From Bacterioplanes sp965233665 (lineage in GTDB: Bacteria > Pseudomonadota > Gammaproteobacteria > Pseudomonadales > Oceanobacteraceae), in contig CBDDTG010000009.1 in NCBI GenBank assembly GCA_965233665.1, positions 10,851 through 74,850 on the forward strand: a DNA stretch of 64,000 nt. Reading direction: 5' to 3'. This document shows positions 23,959-32,294 of this stretch, one piece after another. The translations under genes and the position numbers were made by a program. The stretch's first letter is position 1; each line of letters opens with the position of its first letter. Below the pieces are notes generated by a model. The model did not search any database. It saw only the letters and a program-made list of their open reading frames with translations, and was not told the DNA's origin.

Positions 23959-24819
23959 ATGCAAGAGAAAGACTGGGAAGACGAAACAGGAGAACGATTC
24001 GTTTTTCGCCACAGGCCAGCGACGGTGTATGCACTGGATGAGTTGCTTAGTGGGACGCTATTCTTTCAAACCCGAGAGAATCTAAATGACCCTGGGGAGC
24101 TCGTTTATCAGTTCAAGGATGGTGAAGATCTCCCACCTGACGAAAGGCGAAAATTTTACTTGCAAGTGGTGAACTTGCTGCCTGACCCTCAAAAGTCTAC
24201 TGCCAGGCACTATTTGGCAAAGACGTTTGCAAGCGAGGGGCTGGATGTAGGAAACGCAAAACTAGAGCAGCTAATGGAAGGAATTCTTCCAGAGGTGCGA
24301 AAGAAGTGTGCTGAGGTTCTAGAGCAGGAGTTCAAACGGGGAATTTGCTGTTTCACCAAAGCAGGGATGGATCCAACCATGATCGCTCACTATGGCGACA
24401 ATAGTGGTCTCGTCATTGCGTACAGTAGGGGTGTAGGCCGGATTGATGCAGGCGATGCACTAAGTGATGTTGTCTATGGCGAGCTCCCTCCCGTTATTAG
24501 TGCATTTAAATTATTAGTAAGCGATGATCCGTCTGAGCATGAACAATTCTGGGCACACAAGTCTTCTCCATGGAAGTACGAAAAAGAACTTCGTTTGATT
24601 AGCGATGGCTTCGGCCCTCACCCCAAGCAGGTTGGTAGTGAGCATATTCGCGGTGCTTGCCTTATGCCCAAGGCTGATGAGAGCTTCACGCGTTTGGTTA
24701 AGTCGATTTGCCGCGAACGAAGCATTGCTTTGTTCAAAATCGACGCTGGTGATGCTTACAAGTATGTCGCCAAAAAGGTGGGTCTGGCCGAAACCGCTGA
24801 GCAGGGAGTAGAAGCCTAG
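23959..24819 (+). CDS. DUF2971 domain protein
   Basis: The 286-residue protein fits DUF2971: an opening with L-L-S-G-T-L-F-F-Q-T-R-E-N-L-N-D-P-G-E (the conserved N-D-P at about 43-45), a central C-C-F-T-K and H-Y-G-D-N-S-G-L-V-I segment, V-V-Y-G-E, and the late K-S-S-P-W-K-Y-E-K-E-L-R motif. Members are often seen in defence islands and prophage cargo; the biochemistry is unsettled. ATG 23959 is preceded by GGGAG. The stop codon directly abuts the next ATG (TAGATG), so the two proteins are very likely made together. Confidence 0.8.
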   Translation: MQEKDWEDETGERFVFRHRPATVYALDELLSGTLFFQTRENLNDPGELVYQFKDGEDLPPDERRKFYLQVVNLLPDPQKSTARHYLAKTFASEGLDVGNAKLEQLMEGILPEVRKKCAEVLEQEFKRGICCFTKAGMDPTMIAHYGDNSGLVIAYSRGVGRIDAGDALSDVVYGELPPVISAFKLLVSDDPSEHEQFWAHKSSPWKYEKELRLISDGFGPHPKQVGSEHIRGACLMPKADESFTRLVKSICRERSIALFKIDAGDAYKYVAKKVGLAETAEQGVEA

Positions 24820-25830
24820 ATGAATGATAAACAGGTCAATTACATCGTATGGGGTATCGCAGGGGCCGCAGTCGTACTGCTTGCCTGGTATTTCATTTGG
24901 TTTTTTGGGGTAAACGGACAAGCGATATCCAGCTCGGCTGGTGATTGGGGAACGTTTGGTGATTTCTTTGGAGGCGTGCTCAATCCGATTATTGCCGGTG
25001 CTGGCTTAGTGCTGCTACTAAAAACGCTGAGGCAGAATGAAAAAGCTCTACAGCAAGCTGAGCAAATGATTGAGCAGGGGAATGCTGCTTTGCAGCAGAA
25101 TGCTGAGGAGTTAAAGGCATCAAGGAAGGAGTTAGCGAAGTCTGCTGAAGCAAGTAATCGAAATCTTTTGCTTCAGCTTGAGGCGGAAAAGCTAAAGCGA
25201 TTTAATGAAGAAATGCGGGCCTACATCGATTTGATGCGATCAGAGCTTGATAGAAAATCCGGCCAAGCATGTTCTTTTTTTACAGACTCAGACAACAGTA
25301 TTCATCATGCACTAGTTCCTGCTCAATCGGTTAGGGAGGCTCTTGAGCTGGCAGAATACGGTCGTGGAGTTGTCATTCCGCTTGCCGATATCTCAAATAC
25401 AAGAAATCTTCCGCAAGGGCTCCTATTGATCGAGAGAGTGATGGAACATTTAGAAGCGTCCGCTTGCCAGGCAATTGAAATAGATAAATTGCCATGTTCA
25501 GGTGTATTGATATACGAGGCTCAGCGTGAACTGGCCAGAGCAAGCATGGCACTCCATTTCATAAGGGCTGGGGGCATAAAGATTGCCTATTCCAAAAATA
25601 TTAGTATCGACATAGAGAACGGTGATTCCTCCATATGTGTTGATGATTTCGAACTGCTAGATGACGATAATAGGCTATCGGCTCTATCAGGTAAGATGAG
25701 CGGCTTAATTGAGAAGCTAAAAAGACTCACTGTGTTAGCCCACTCCAATCAAAAAGAAGCGAGCCCCGAACTCTGGGAGACACAGGCCGATCTGGAGGCG
25801 ACGAACATGTGCGCTGAAAATAGTGGTTGA
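24820..25830 (+). CDS. Putative abortive-infection-type membrane coiled-coil protein
   Basis: The 336-residue protein has two membrane helices (about 8-30 and 48-69) joined by W-G-T-F-G-D-F-F-G-G-V-L-N-P. That motif is familiar from proteins annotated as putative phage abortive infection proteins. A long coiled coil (about 70-125, Gln/Glu/Ala-rich) and a globular C-terminal domain follow. It is the second gene of the cassette with DUF2971, with zero spacing. A membrane sensor paired with a cytosolic effector is inferred. A role in superinfection exclusion or host defence is plausible but untested. Confidence 0.75.
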   Translation: MNDKQVNYIVWGIAGAAVVLLAWYFIWFFGVNGQAISSSAGDWGTFGDFFGGVLNPIIAGAGLVLLLKTLRQNEKALQQAEQMIEQGNAALQQNAEELKASRKELAKSAEASNRNLLLQLEAEKLKRFNEEMRAYIDLMRSELDRKSGQACSFFTDSDNSIHHALVPAQSVREALELAEYGRGVVIPLADISNTRNLPQGLLLIERVMEHLEASACQAIEIDKLPCSGVLIYEAQRELARASMALHFIRAGGIKIAYSKNISIDIENGDSSICVDDFELLDDDNRLSALSGKMSGLIEKLKRLTVLAHSNQKEASPELWETQADLEATNMCAENSG

Positions 25831-25885
25831 ATTCGCTGCGCAGTTATCGTAGCTTTTTACCAAACTGAGAAAAGTACACCCAAAG

Positions 25886-25915
25886 CCCGGACGGTTCTGC
25901 CGCCCGGGTTTTTTT
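25886..25915 (+). terminator. Intrinsic terminator after the DUF2971 cassette
   Basis: A GC-rich stem (CCCGG...CCGGG with an inner CGG/CCG) is followed by seven Ts. The TTTTTTTGTGCC tail is nearly the same as at 32209 and 43318. Confidence 0.75.
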
Positions 25916-25932
25916 GTGCCTGGAGAATGGCC

Positions 25933-26166
25933 ATGCCTGAAATTGTTAGCCAAGTGTCAGCGCTGGGCTCGCTCATTATTGTGATCGTCGTGCAGCTGAT
26001 TGGATTGGGAATCATCTTTGGCAAGGTCAGCTCTCGACTGAGCCATCACGATGAGAAGCTGATCCGCCAAGAAGGCAGGCTGGATGAGCACAATGTCCTG
26101 CTGCGCGAGCACGACCGAGAAATCGCGACGCTTAAGTCAAAGCAAAGCGCTGAGTGCCAAGCATGA
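25933..26166 (+). CDS. Small membrane protein with coiled coil, lysis region
   Basis: ATG 25933 has GGAG 7 bases upstream, giving 77 residues. One membrane helix (about 10-30) is followed by a charged coiled coil (H-D-E-K-L-I-R-Q-E-G-R-L-D-E-H). It is the first gene after the terminator. A holin, antiholin or spanin partner role is possible from position. Confidence 0.6.
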   Translation: MPEIVSQVSALGSLIIVIVVQLIGLGIIFGKVSSRLSHHDEKLIRQEGRLDEHNVLLREHDREIATLKSKQSAECQA

Positions 26167-26492
26167 GCCGCCTTCGCAATGTGTTAGTCAGTCTGGATCA
26201 GCTGGGCAATGCGATAGCGGGCGGGAACCCTGATTCAACAATTAGCGCTCGCACGGGCTACAACGCCCGCCACAGGGAAACTTTCTTTTGGCGCAGGCTG
26301 CAATCAATCGTTGATTGGGCGTTTTTTGTTTTGGATGGCAAAGGACATTGCTGGCAGGCCTTCCAGGGCGACCCCCAGGAAATGTTTTTCGAGGCGAAAT
26401 GGTACGACAAGGTATTGATCGCTGTTATGTCGCTTCCAGCCTGCCTAATCGTGGGGATTGTGACGCGCGTCTGGAGGCTGTTTAGTGACTGA
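26163..26492 (+). CDS. Phage membrane-associated protein with the D-Q-L-x-N-A motif
   Basis: The 109-residue protein starts L-R-N-V-L-V-S-L-D-Q-L-G-N-A-I-A-G-G-N-P-D-x-T-I-S-A-R and has a later G-H-C-W box. That N-terminal pattern recurs in small lysis-region proteins of Pseudomonas and Burkholderia phages, some mislabelled as pseudouridine synthase. A hydrophobic helix lies at about 85-103. It overlaps the upstream stop (ATGA). Its function is not known. Confidence 0.65.
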   Translation: MSRLRNVLVSLDQLGNAIAGGNPDSTISARTGYNARHRETFFWRRLQSIVDWAFFVLDGKGHCWQAFQGDPQEMFFEAKWYDKVLIAVMSLPACLIVGIVTRVWRLFSD

Positions 26493-26940
26493 CTTAGACC
26501 TCAAGCACTTTAGCGAAAGCGAGTTTCCGGCCGGCGTCCTTGAGCACATGGAGCCGGCTTTTTTGTATCGGCTCGATGCGTTTCGCACCGCGCTGGGTTT
26601 TCCGGTTCATCCGTCGCCGCTTCGTGAGGGCTGGATACGTGAAAGTGGCAGCGAGACATCACGCCACTTTATCGGCGATTTCCAAATGCTGTCTGATGCT
26701 GGCGACGTGTTCTGCGCTACCGAGCCGTTTTACGCGATGATCACTGCCATACGCTGCGGCTTTACGGGCATCGGTCTGTACTTCGATACGCACTACGACG
26801 GCCAGCGCTGGCCGATGCTGCATTTGGATACGCGACCAGGCGGCCTAGTGATCTGGACGCGCCGCGCTGGCAAGTACGAAACGATTTTCCCACGGCCTGA
26901 ATCACAGATTTTGGGCGCATTGATGGAGCAATCTGCATGA
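26485..26940 (+). CDS. M15-like peptidase, probable endolysin
   Basis: The 151-residue protein keeps the M15/VanY-like pattern: S-R-H-x-x-G-D-F, then D-A-G-D-V-F supplying the metal-binding Asp, and L-H-L-D-T-R-P-G with the late His-x-Asp. It would cut peptide links in peptidoglycan at host lysis. It has no signal peptide, so a holin is needed. The spacing of the first His-Asp pair is longer than usual, so the assignment is probable rather than certain. Confidence 0.7.
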   Translation: MTDLDLKHFSESEFPAGVLEHMEPAFLYRLDAFRTALGFPVHPSPLREGWIRESGSETSRHFIGDFQMLSDAGDVFCATEPFYAMITAIRCGFTGIGLYFDTHYDGQRWPMLHLDTRPGGLVIWTRRAGKYETIFPRPESQILGALMEQSA

Positions 26941-27503
26941 CCGAATCAAAGCAATACATTGGCACCAAGCGTGTTTCAGCGATACCGATGACACGCCAGC
27001 AGTACAACGATTATCGTGGCTGGCAGTTGCCTGATGACGAGGACGGCAGCGATGAAGGGTATCTGGTTGAGTATGTCGACGGTGGCCAAAGCAATCACCC
27101 AGACCATGCTGGCTATATCAGCTGGTCGCCCAAAGCCGTTTTCGAGCAAGCCTATCAGCCACAGGTCGAAAGCCTCGCGCCGACGGACGCTGAAAAAGCG
27201 TTCGAGGACATGCTAATCGTTAAGCGTTTGAATGCGCCGCGTGTGCAGTTAGAGGCACTGCACAAGGCCATCCAACACGTCGATATCATCCGCCATACTG
27301 CGCCGTCCGGTGCTGTTTTGCGCTTTGCCATTCTTTGTCTGGACAACGGTTTCACTGTGATGGGCCGGCCATCGGTGTCGGCATCACCTGCTAACGACGA
27401 CAACGACGTGGGCGTGCAAGTCGCGCTGGAGAACGCGATTCACGAAGTGTGGCCGTTTCTGGGCTTCCGCGTCGTTGAAGGCATCCACAAAGCAAAGAGC
27501 TGA
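26937..27503 (+). CDS. Gp49/66-family phage protein with N-terminal extension
   Basis: The C-terminal half (about 98-188) fits the N4 gp49 / Sf6 gene 66 family: P-R-V-Q-L-E-A-L, I-L-C-L-D-N-G-F-T-V-M-G, then I-H-E-V-W-P-F-L-G-F. The N-terminal half (Y-I-G-T-K-R-V-S-A-I-P-M-T-R, W-S-P-K-A-V-F-E) is a separate module found alone in other phages. The gene looks like a fusion of two common phage proteins. Its role is unknown. Confidence 0.75.
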   Translation: MTESKQYIGTKRVSAIPMTRQQYNDYRGWQLPDDEDGSDEGYLVEYVDGGQSNHPDHAGYISWSPKAVFEQAYQPQVESLAPTDAEKAFEDMLIVKRLNAPRVQLEALHKAIQHVDIIRHTAPSGAVLRFAILCLDNGFTVMGRPSVSASPANDDNDVGVQVALENAIHEVWPFLGFRVVEGIHKAKS

Positions 27504-27510
27504 GGTCACT

Positions 27511-27801
27511 ATGCGACTAATACTCACCACGCTGGCAGTTATGGCCAGTTTTTTTGCGTCTGCGATTGCTCTCGGCGCTGAAGCCGGTGCCGAACACAGC
27601 ATTGAGTTTGTCGGCTATTTGATCGACGCATGGCAAAGCCTCGGCACTATCGGCCGCATCGTTGGTGTGCTGTGGGCATTGGTGCCGGTGTTTAGCTTGA
27701 TTGTGTCGCTGACACCGACGCCAAAGGACGATCAGATTTGGTCGGCGGTGTATCGACTGGTTGAAAAACTGGCGCTCGTCTTTTTCAAAGCCAAGCAATG
27801 A
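27511..27801 (+). CDS. Small membrane protein, holin candidate
   Basis: The 96-residue protein starts at ATG 27511 with GAGGT upstream. It has a signal-like N-terminal helix ending near A-L-G-A and a second membrane helix (I-G-R-I-V-G-V-L-W-A-L-V-P-V-F-S), then a basic tail. Size and position beside the endolysin and spanin-like genes suggest a holin. Confidence 0.6.
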   Translation: MRLILTTLAVMASFFASAIALGAEAGAEHSIEFVGYLIDAWQSLGTIGRIVGVLWALVPVFSLIVSLTPTPKDDQIWSAVYRLVEKLALVFFKAKQ

Positions 27802-28019
27802 AGCTGTTGGCTGAGCTGCTGTGGCTGGTGCGCCAGCTATTGGCTGTCATCAAACGCGATAAGCGAGACGACGATGAGCAACGCATTAAAGATGACCCTA
27901 GCGGCGCTTGGGCTGAGCGCTTTGGCCGCGTGCACGACGATGCCGGCGAATTGCCCGCCGGTGATTCCGGTGCTGCCAGGAGTGAGTATCAACGGGGCGG
28001 TGGTTCTCGGACCGAGTAA
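27798..28019 (+). CDS. Small spanin-region protein (i-spanin-like position)
   Basis: The 73-residue product has an N-terminal amphipathic/hydrophobic helix and a charged stretch (K-R-D-K-R-D-D-D-E-Q). Its 3' two-thirds overlaps the lipoprotein gene in another frame, the Rz/Rz1 style of nesting. It is short for an inner-membrane spanin, so the label is tentative. Confidence 0.5.
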   Translation: MKLLAELLWLVRQLLAVIKRDKRDDDEQRIKDDPSGAWAERFGRVHDDAGELPAGDSGAARSEYQRGGGSRTE

Positions 28020-28095
28020 TCAACGTGATCTGCTGCTGTATTTCGAGCAAGTGGATCGCTGCCACGATAGCTGGGCGCAGAGTACCGGACTCTGA
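27874..28095 (+). CDS. Rz1-like outer-membrane lipoprotein (o-spanin candidate)
   Basis: The 73-residue protein has a signal peptide with lipobox L-A-A-C (Cys about residue 20) and a short Pro-containing mature part with a helical end. It is nested inside the gene at 27798 and sits just before the terminase genes, which fits the outer-membrane half of a spanin pair. Confidence 0.7.
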   Translation: MSNALKMTLAALGLSALAACTTMPANCPPVIPVLPGVSINGAVVLGPSNQRDLLLYFEQVDRCHDSWAQSTGL

Positions 28096-28123
28096 ATGCC
28101 CAATGACAAACAAATTGATCAAT

Positions 28124-28149
28124 CGCCCGGCTAACTACCGGGCGTTTTT
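28124..28149 (+). terminator. Terminator after the lysis genes
   Basis: CGCCCGG / CCGGGCG form a perfect 7-bp stem with a 7-base loop followed by TTTTT. It separates the lysis cassette from the terminase genes. Confidence 0.8.
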
Positions 28150-28160
28150 ATTGGTGAACT

Positions 28161-28724
28161 ATGACTAGCGAATTGACTGAAAAGCAAACCATGTTCGTTC
28201 GCGAGTACCTGTTGGATTTAAACGCCACACAGGCTGCGATCAGGGCAGGTTACAGTGCCAAAACTGCGGAACAACAAGGTTCGCGTTTGTTGAGCAATGC
28301 TAAGGTCGCCAAAGCCATTTCGGAAGAGAAAGCCCGGCGGAATGAGCGCGTTCAAATCGATGCCGACTATGTGCTTGGACGCCTTGTAGAAGTTGACCAG
28401 ATGGATGTGCTCGACATCATGGAAGACGATGGCGGCATGAAACCCATCAGTGAATGGCCTCGAATCTGGCGCCAGTTTATTCAGGGCTTGGACATCGCTG
28501 AGCTGTTTGAAGGCCGTGGCGATGAGCGCGAAATGATCGGGCTGCTGAAGAAAATAAAAATCCCCGACAAGCTCAAAAATCTTGAGCTGCTGGGCAAGCA
28601 TGTCTCTGTTCAGGCTTTCCGTGACAAGCTGGAGTTGGAAGGAAAAGTCGAGATAGAAACCTACTCAGACGAAGAGCTGGATGAGCGGATCACCCGACTT
28701 GTCTCAACTAAAGCATCTCAGTAG
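28161..28724 (+). CDS. Terminase small subunit
   Basis: The 187-residue protein begins with the Terminase_2 signature: L-T-E-K-Q-T-M-F-V-R-E-Y-L, D-L-N-A-T-Q-A-A-I-R-A-G-Y-S, then S-R-L-L-S-N-A-K-V. The N-terminal HTH recognises the packaging site and the C-terminus assembles with the large subunit, whose gene overlaps by 44 bases. Confidence 0.92.
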   Translation: MTSELTEKQTMFVREYLLDLNATQAAIRAGYSAKTAEQQGSRLLSNAKVAKAISEEKARRNERVQIDADYVLGRLVEVDQMDVLDIMEDDGGMKPISEWPRIWRQFIQGLDIAELFEGRGDEREMIGLLKKIKIPDKLKNLELLGKHVSVQAFRDKLELEGKVEIETYSDEELDERITRLVSTKASQ

Positions 28725-30162
28725 GGACCAAAAGCTTGAGTTGCTCAGGCTGCTGGAGGAAAAGGACAAGCGCCGCAAGTATAACCGCATAGCCGCGCTG
28801 TTTCCCGACGAAGGCCCACTGCGGCGCGAGCTGTACCCGAAACACTGCGAGTTTTTCACGGCAGGTGCGTATCACTCTGAGCGCCTGTTCATGGCCGGTA
28901 ACCGCGTCGGCAAAACCGAAGCCGGTGGCTATGAGCTGGTCTGTCATCTAACCGGCAACTATCCAGACTGGTGGGACGGCAAACGCTTTAATCACGCTGT
29001 CAGAGCTTTGGCCGCAGGTGACACCAGCCAAACCACTAAAGACATCATCCAGACCAAGCTGTGCGGCGGAGAATACGGCACCGATAAGTGGGGCACGGGC
29101 CTGATTCCGCGCGAGTGCTTGGGTAAGCCAACACTAAAGCAAGGTATCACCGGCGCTTACAGCGAAGTGCCGATCAAACACGCATCCGGCGAGTCGTCCA
29201 TGCTCAAGCTGCGCAGCTATGACCAAGGCCGCCGCATCTTCCAGGGCACGGAAGAAGACATCATCTGGATGGACGAGGAGTGTCCATACGACGTTTATGA
29301 GGAAGCCTTGGTGCGCCTGATGACCACCAACGGCATTTTCATCCTGACGTTTACGCCGCTGTCGGGCCTGACGGAACTGGTTAAAGCGTTCCTCAAGTCA
29401 ACATCCGAGCAAGTGCTGGGCAATCCAGATCAGCCGCGCTACAAAGTCCAAGCTGGCTGGAAGCACGCACCGCACCTGACCGAAGAGCAACAGCAAAAGC
29501 TGATTAAGTCGCTGAAGCTCAAGCCACACCAGCTTAAAGCGCGAATGGATGGTGAACCGTCGCTGGGCGAGGGGGCGATTTATCCCTACGACCCCGACGA
29601 CATCAAGGTTAAGCCGTTCATGATCCCACAGCACTGGCCACGTGCTTATGGCATGGATGTTGGCTGGAAGCGCACCGCTGTTATCTGGGGCGCTTGGGAT
29701 CGTGATAACGACATCGTGTATCTGTACTCCGAGCACTACATGGGGCAAGTCAGCCCAGCTGAGCACATCGCGGCGATCAATGGCCGTGGCACTTGGATGA
29801 TCGGGACCATTGATCCAGCATCACGCGGCCGCAGTCAACGGGACGGTGAGCGGCTGATAGATGACTATGAACTGGGCGGGCTCAAGCTGGTTATGGCCGA
29901 CAATGCCGTGGAGGCGGGTATTTTTGCAGTGCAAGAGCGCCTAGCAACTGGGCGACTAAAAGTATTCGGCACGCTGGCCAATTGGTTCAGCGAGTTCAGC
30001 CTGTATCGGCGCGACGACAAAGGAAAAGTCGTTAAAGAAGACGACCACCTTATGGATGCTATGCGCTATCTCATCATGATGCTAGTGCAGATCATGACCA
30101 CGCCACCCATCGAACAACAAAAGCCAGGCCGCAAGCGGTCTAGAGACTGGAGATCACGGTGA
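28681..30162 (+). CDS. Terminase large subunit
   Basis: The 493-residue packaging motor has Walker A G-N-R-V-G-K-T (73-79) and Walker B I-I-W-M-D-E-E (194-200). The C-terminal RNase-H-like nuclease has Asp326 (G-M-D-V-G-W), Asp378 (I-D-P-A-S) and D-H-L-M-D-A (455-460). It is of normal length. It couples ATP hydrolysis to DNA translocation through the portal encoded next. Confidence 0.95.
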   Translation: MSGSPDLSQLKHLSRDQKLELLRLLEEKDKRRKYNRIAALFPDEGPLRRELYPKHCEFFTAGAYHSERLFMAGNRVGKTEAGGYELVCHLTGNYPDWWDGKRFNHAVRALAAGDTSQTTKDIIQTKLCGGEYGTDKWGTGLIPRECLGKPTLKQGITGAYSEVPIKHASGESSMLKLRSYDQGRRIFQGTEEDIIWMDEECPYDVYEEALVRLMTTNGIFILTFTPLSGLTELVKAFLKSTSEQVLGNPDQPRYKVQAGWKHAPHLTEEQQQKLIKSLKLKPHQLKARMDGEPSLGEGAIYPYDPDDIKVKPFMIPQHWPRAYGMDVGWKRTAVIWGAWDRDNDIVYLYSEHYMGQVSPAEHIAAINGRGTWMIGTIDPASRGRSQRDGERLIDDYELGGLKLVMADNAVEAGIFAVQERLATGRLKVFGTLANWFSEFSLYRRDDKGKVVKEDDHLMDAMRYLIMMLVQIMTTPPIEQQKPGRKRSRDWRSR

Positions 30163-32186
30163 CAACACACCATTTGCGACGCTTACATGCCGTGCTTTCA
30201 GAGCGAGACCGGCAGCCGTTCTGGCGCAAGGAAGCTGCGCGGTGTGCTCAGTATTACGACGGTCGCCAGCTGCCGCAGAGTGTCATCAATGATCTGGAGG
30301 GTCGTGGCCATCCAGTTCTGATCACCAACTTGGTGCAGCCGACTATTAACGGCGTGCTAGGCATGGAGGCGCGCACGCGGACGGATTGGTTTGTGCGTGC
30401 TGACGATGATGAATTTGCCGAAGTCGCTGAGGGGTTAAACCAGCGGGTGAACGAAGGCCTGCGCACTGCCAAGGCAGACCGCGCCTGCGCTGAGGCATAC
30501 AAGGGTGAGATCATTTCAGGCCTCGGCTGGGTAGAAGTGCGCCGCAACAGCAACCCCTTGGGCAGCAAATATCTGATTAAGCCGGTTCACCGCGACGAAA
30601 TCAGCTTTGACTGGAAAACCGACACAGACTTGCACAACTGTGAGTGGCTGATGCGTGAGCGCTGGGTGTCGGCGGAGGAAACCAAGGCGCAGTTTCCGAA
30701 ACACAAAGACGTGATCGAGAACAGCCTGGGTCAGTGGAATGACCTGGACAATGAGTTGCTAAACAACAATCACGAGCTGCTCAGCCATGCTTATGACGAG
30801 TGGCAATACGGCAGCAGCACCCGCGGCATTGAAGATTGGGTCAACATGGACCGCAAGCAGGTCAAAGTGTACGAGCTGTACTACCGCGTTTGGGAAGACG
30901 CCGTGCTGATGGCGCTGCCAGACGGCCAGATCAAGGAAGTCGACACAGAAAACCCGATGCACATCGCGTTGATTGCCAGCGGTCGCGTGAGCGTGGTGAA
31001 GCGCAAGATACCTAAGCTGCGCCTGAGCTGGTACGTCGGCCCGCATCACATCAAAGACATGGCGAGCCCGCATCCGCACAACCACTATCCGTACGTGCCG
31101 TTTTTCGGCGCACGTGAAGACCAGACGCTCATTCCCTACGGTTTGGTTCGCTCAATGCTCAGCCCGCAGGATGAGATCAACTTCCGGCGCATCAAGCTGA
31201 CCGCACAGCTCAATTACAAGCGCATCATCATGGACGATGACGCCACCGAAATGTCGGATGACGATCTGGTTGATGCGGTTCATGCCAATGACGGCATTGT
31301 GCGATTGAATCCCAAGGCGAGACGAGAAGGCGGCGGCTTGTTCAAAGTCGAAACCGACCAGGGAATTGCGTCGCAGCAGTTCAATATCATGGCCGATGCT
31401 CGCAGTCTTATTCAGGACGTGGCAGGTATTTACAACGCCATGCTTGGCAAAGAGTCCAGCGCGACCAGCGGCGTGGCGATTAACAGCTTGGTGGAGCAGG
31501 GCGCAACCACTCTCGCCGACATTAACGATAACTACCGCGATGCGCGGCAAATGGTGGGTGAGTTGATTCTTGCGCACGAAGTCGAGGAGCTGGCACGGCA
31601 AGAGAATGTGCAGGTGGTGATTCCGAAACGCACTGGCCAGCAGCGCAAAGTGGTCACGCTCAATGCGCGCACCGATGAAGGCAAAGTCAGCAATGCCGTG
31701 GCGCACGCCAAGACGCAAGTGGTCATGGGTGAGATACAGCAATCACCAGGCTACAAAGCGCAAGTCAGTCAGATGCTGACGCAGTTCATCGGCCAGTTGC
31801 CGGGCGAGGTGCAGGTCGCTTGCCTCGATATTGTCATTGAGCAGCTTGATCTGCCGGAAGCCAAGAAAGAGCAGTTACTGGAGCGTCTGCGCAAGGTGAC
31901 GGGCGACATTGATCCGAACGACATGAGCGAAGAGCAAGCAGCCGCGCTGACCAAAAGCCAGCAAATGCAGGAGCTGTTGCAGCAGCTGGAAATCAAGACC
32001 AAGGAGGCTGAGCTGGCCGTAAAACAGGCGGAGTCAGCCGAGAAGCAGGCCAACGCAGAGAAGCGACTGGCTGACGCTCAGTACAGTAAAGAGCGCGCAG
32101 AAACCGAAGACCAAGAGCAGCAGGCCATGCGCCAGCAGCAGTGGCGAGAGAGCCGACGGCCACCGCCACCACCCATAATGAATTAA
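30159..32186 (+). CDS. Portal protein, P22-like
   Basis: The 675-residue protein has the P22-type portal opening (F-W-R-K-E-A-A-R-C-A-Q-Y-Y-D-G-R-Q-L, N-L-V-Q-P-T-I-N-G-V-L-G) and a long helical C-terminus (about 575-660, Gln/Glu/Lys/Ala-rich) like the P22 barrel. It ends in a Pro-rich tail. It starts at GTG overlapping the terminase stop. Confidence 0.92.
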   Translation: MTTHHLRRLHAVLSERDRQPFWRKEAARCAQYYDGRQLPQSVINDLEGRGHPVLITNLVQPTINGVLGMEARTRTDWFVRADDDEFAEVAEGLNQRVNEGLRTAKADRACAEAYKGEIISGLGWVEVRRNSNPLGSKYLIKPVHRDEISFDWKTDTDLHNCEWLMRERWVSAEETKAQFPKHKDVIENSLGQWNDLDNELLNNNHELLSHAYDEWQYGSSTRGIEDWVNMDRKQVKVYELYYRVWEDAVLMALPDGQIKEVDTENPMHIALIASGRVSVVKRKIPKLRLSWYVGPHHIKDMASPHPHNHYPYVPFFGAREDQTLIPYGLVRSMLSPQDEINFRRIKLTAQLNYKRIIMDDDATEMSDDDLVDAVHANDGIVRLNPKARREGGGLFKVETDQGIASQQFNIMADARSLIQDVAGIYNAMLGKESSATSGVAINSLVEQGATTLADINDNYRDARQMVGELILAHEVEELARQENVQVVIPKRTGQQRKVVTLNARTDEGKVSNAVAHAKTQVVMGEIQQSPGYKAQVSQMLTQFIGQLPGEVQVACLDIVIEQLDLPEAKKEQLLERLRKVTGDIDPNDMSEEQAAALTKSQQMQELLQQLEIKTKEAELAVKQAESAEKQANAEKRLADAQYSKERAETEDQEQQAMRQQQWRESRRPPPPPIMN

Positions 32187-32191
32187 CAAGA

Positions 32192-32214
32192 GCCCGCCCA
32201 GTGCGGGCTTTTTT
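32192..32214 (+). terminator. Terminator after portal
   Basis: GCCCGC / GCGGGC stem, 5-base loop, then six Ts and GTGCCC. This probably lowers expression of what lies upstream relative to the capsid genes or punctuates the late transcript. Confidence 0.75.
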
Positions 32215-32294
32215 GTGCCCGATTCGCACGGCTGAGCGATAGAAGCCACCCCTTTCAACCTCGGAGTCATCCGATAAATGGCAACAGGTGAGTA

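Noticed and set aside
31152..31742. 196-residue minus-strand frame inside portal
   Set aside because: Antisense shadow of the portal gene with no start signal.
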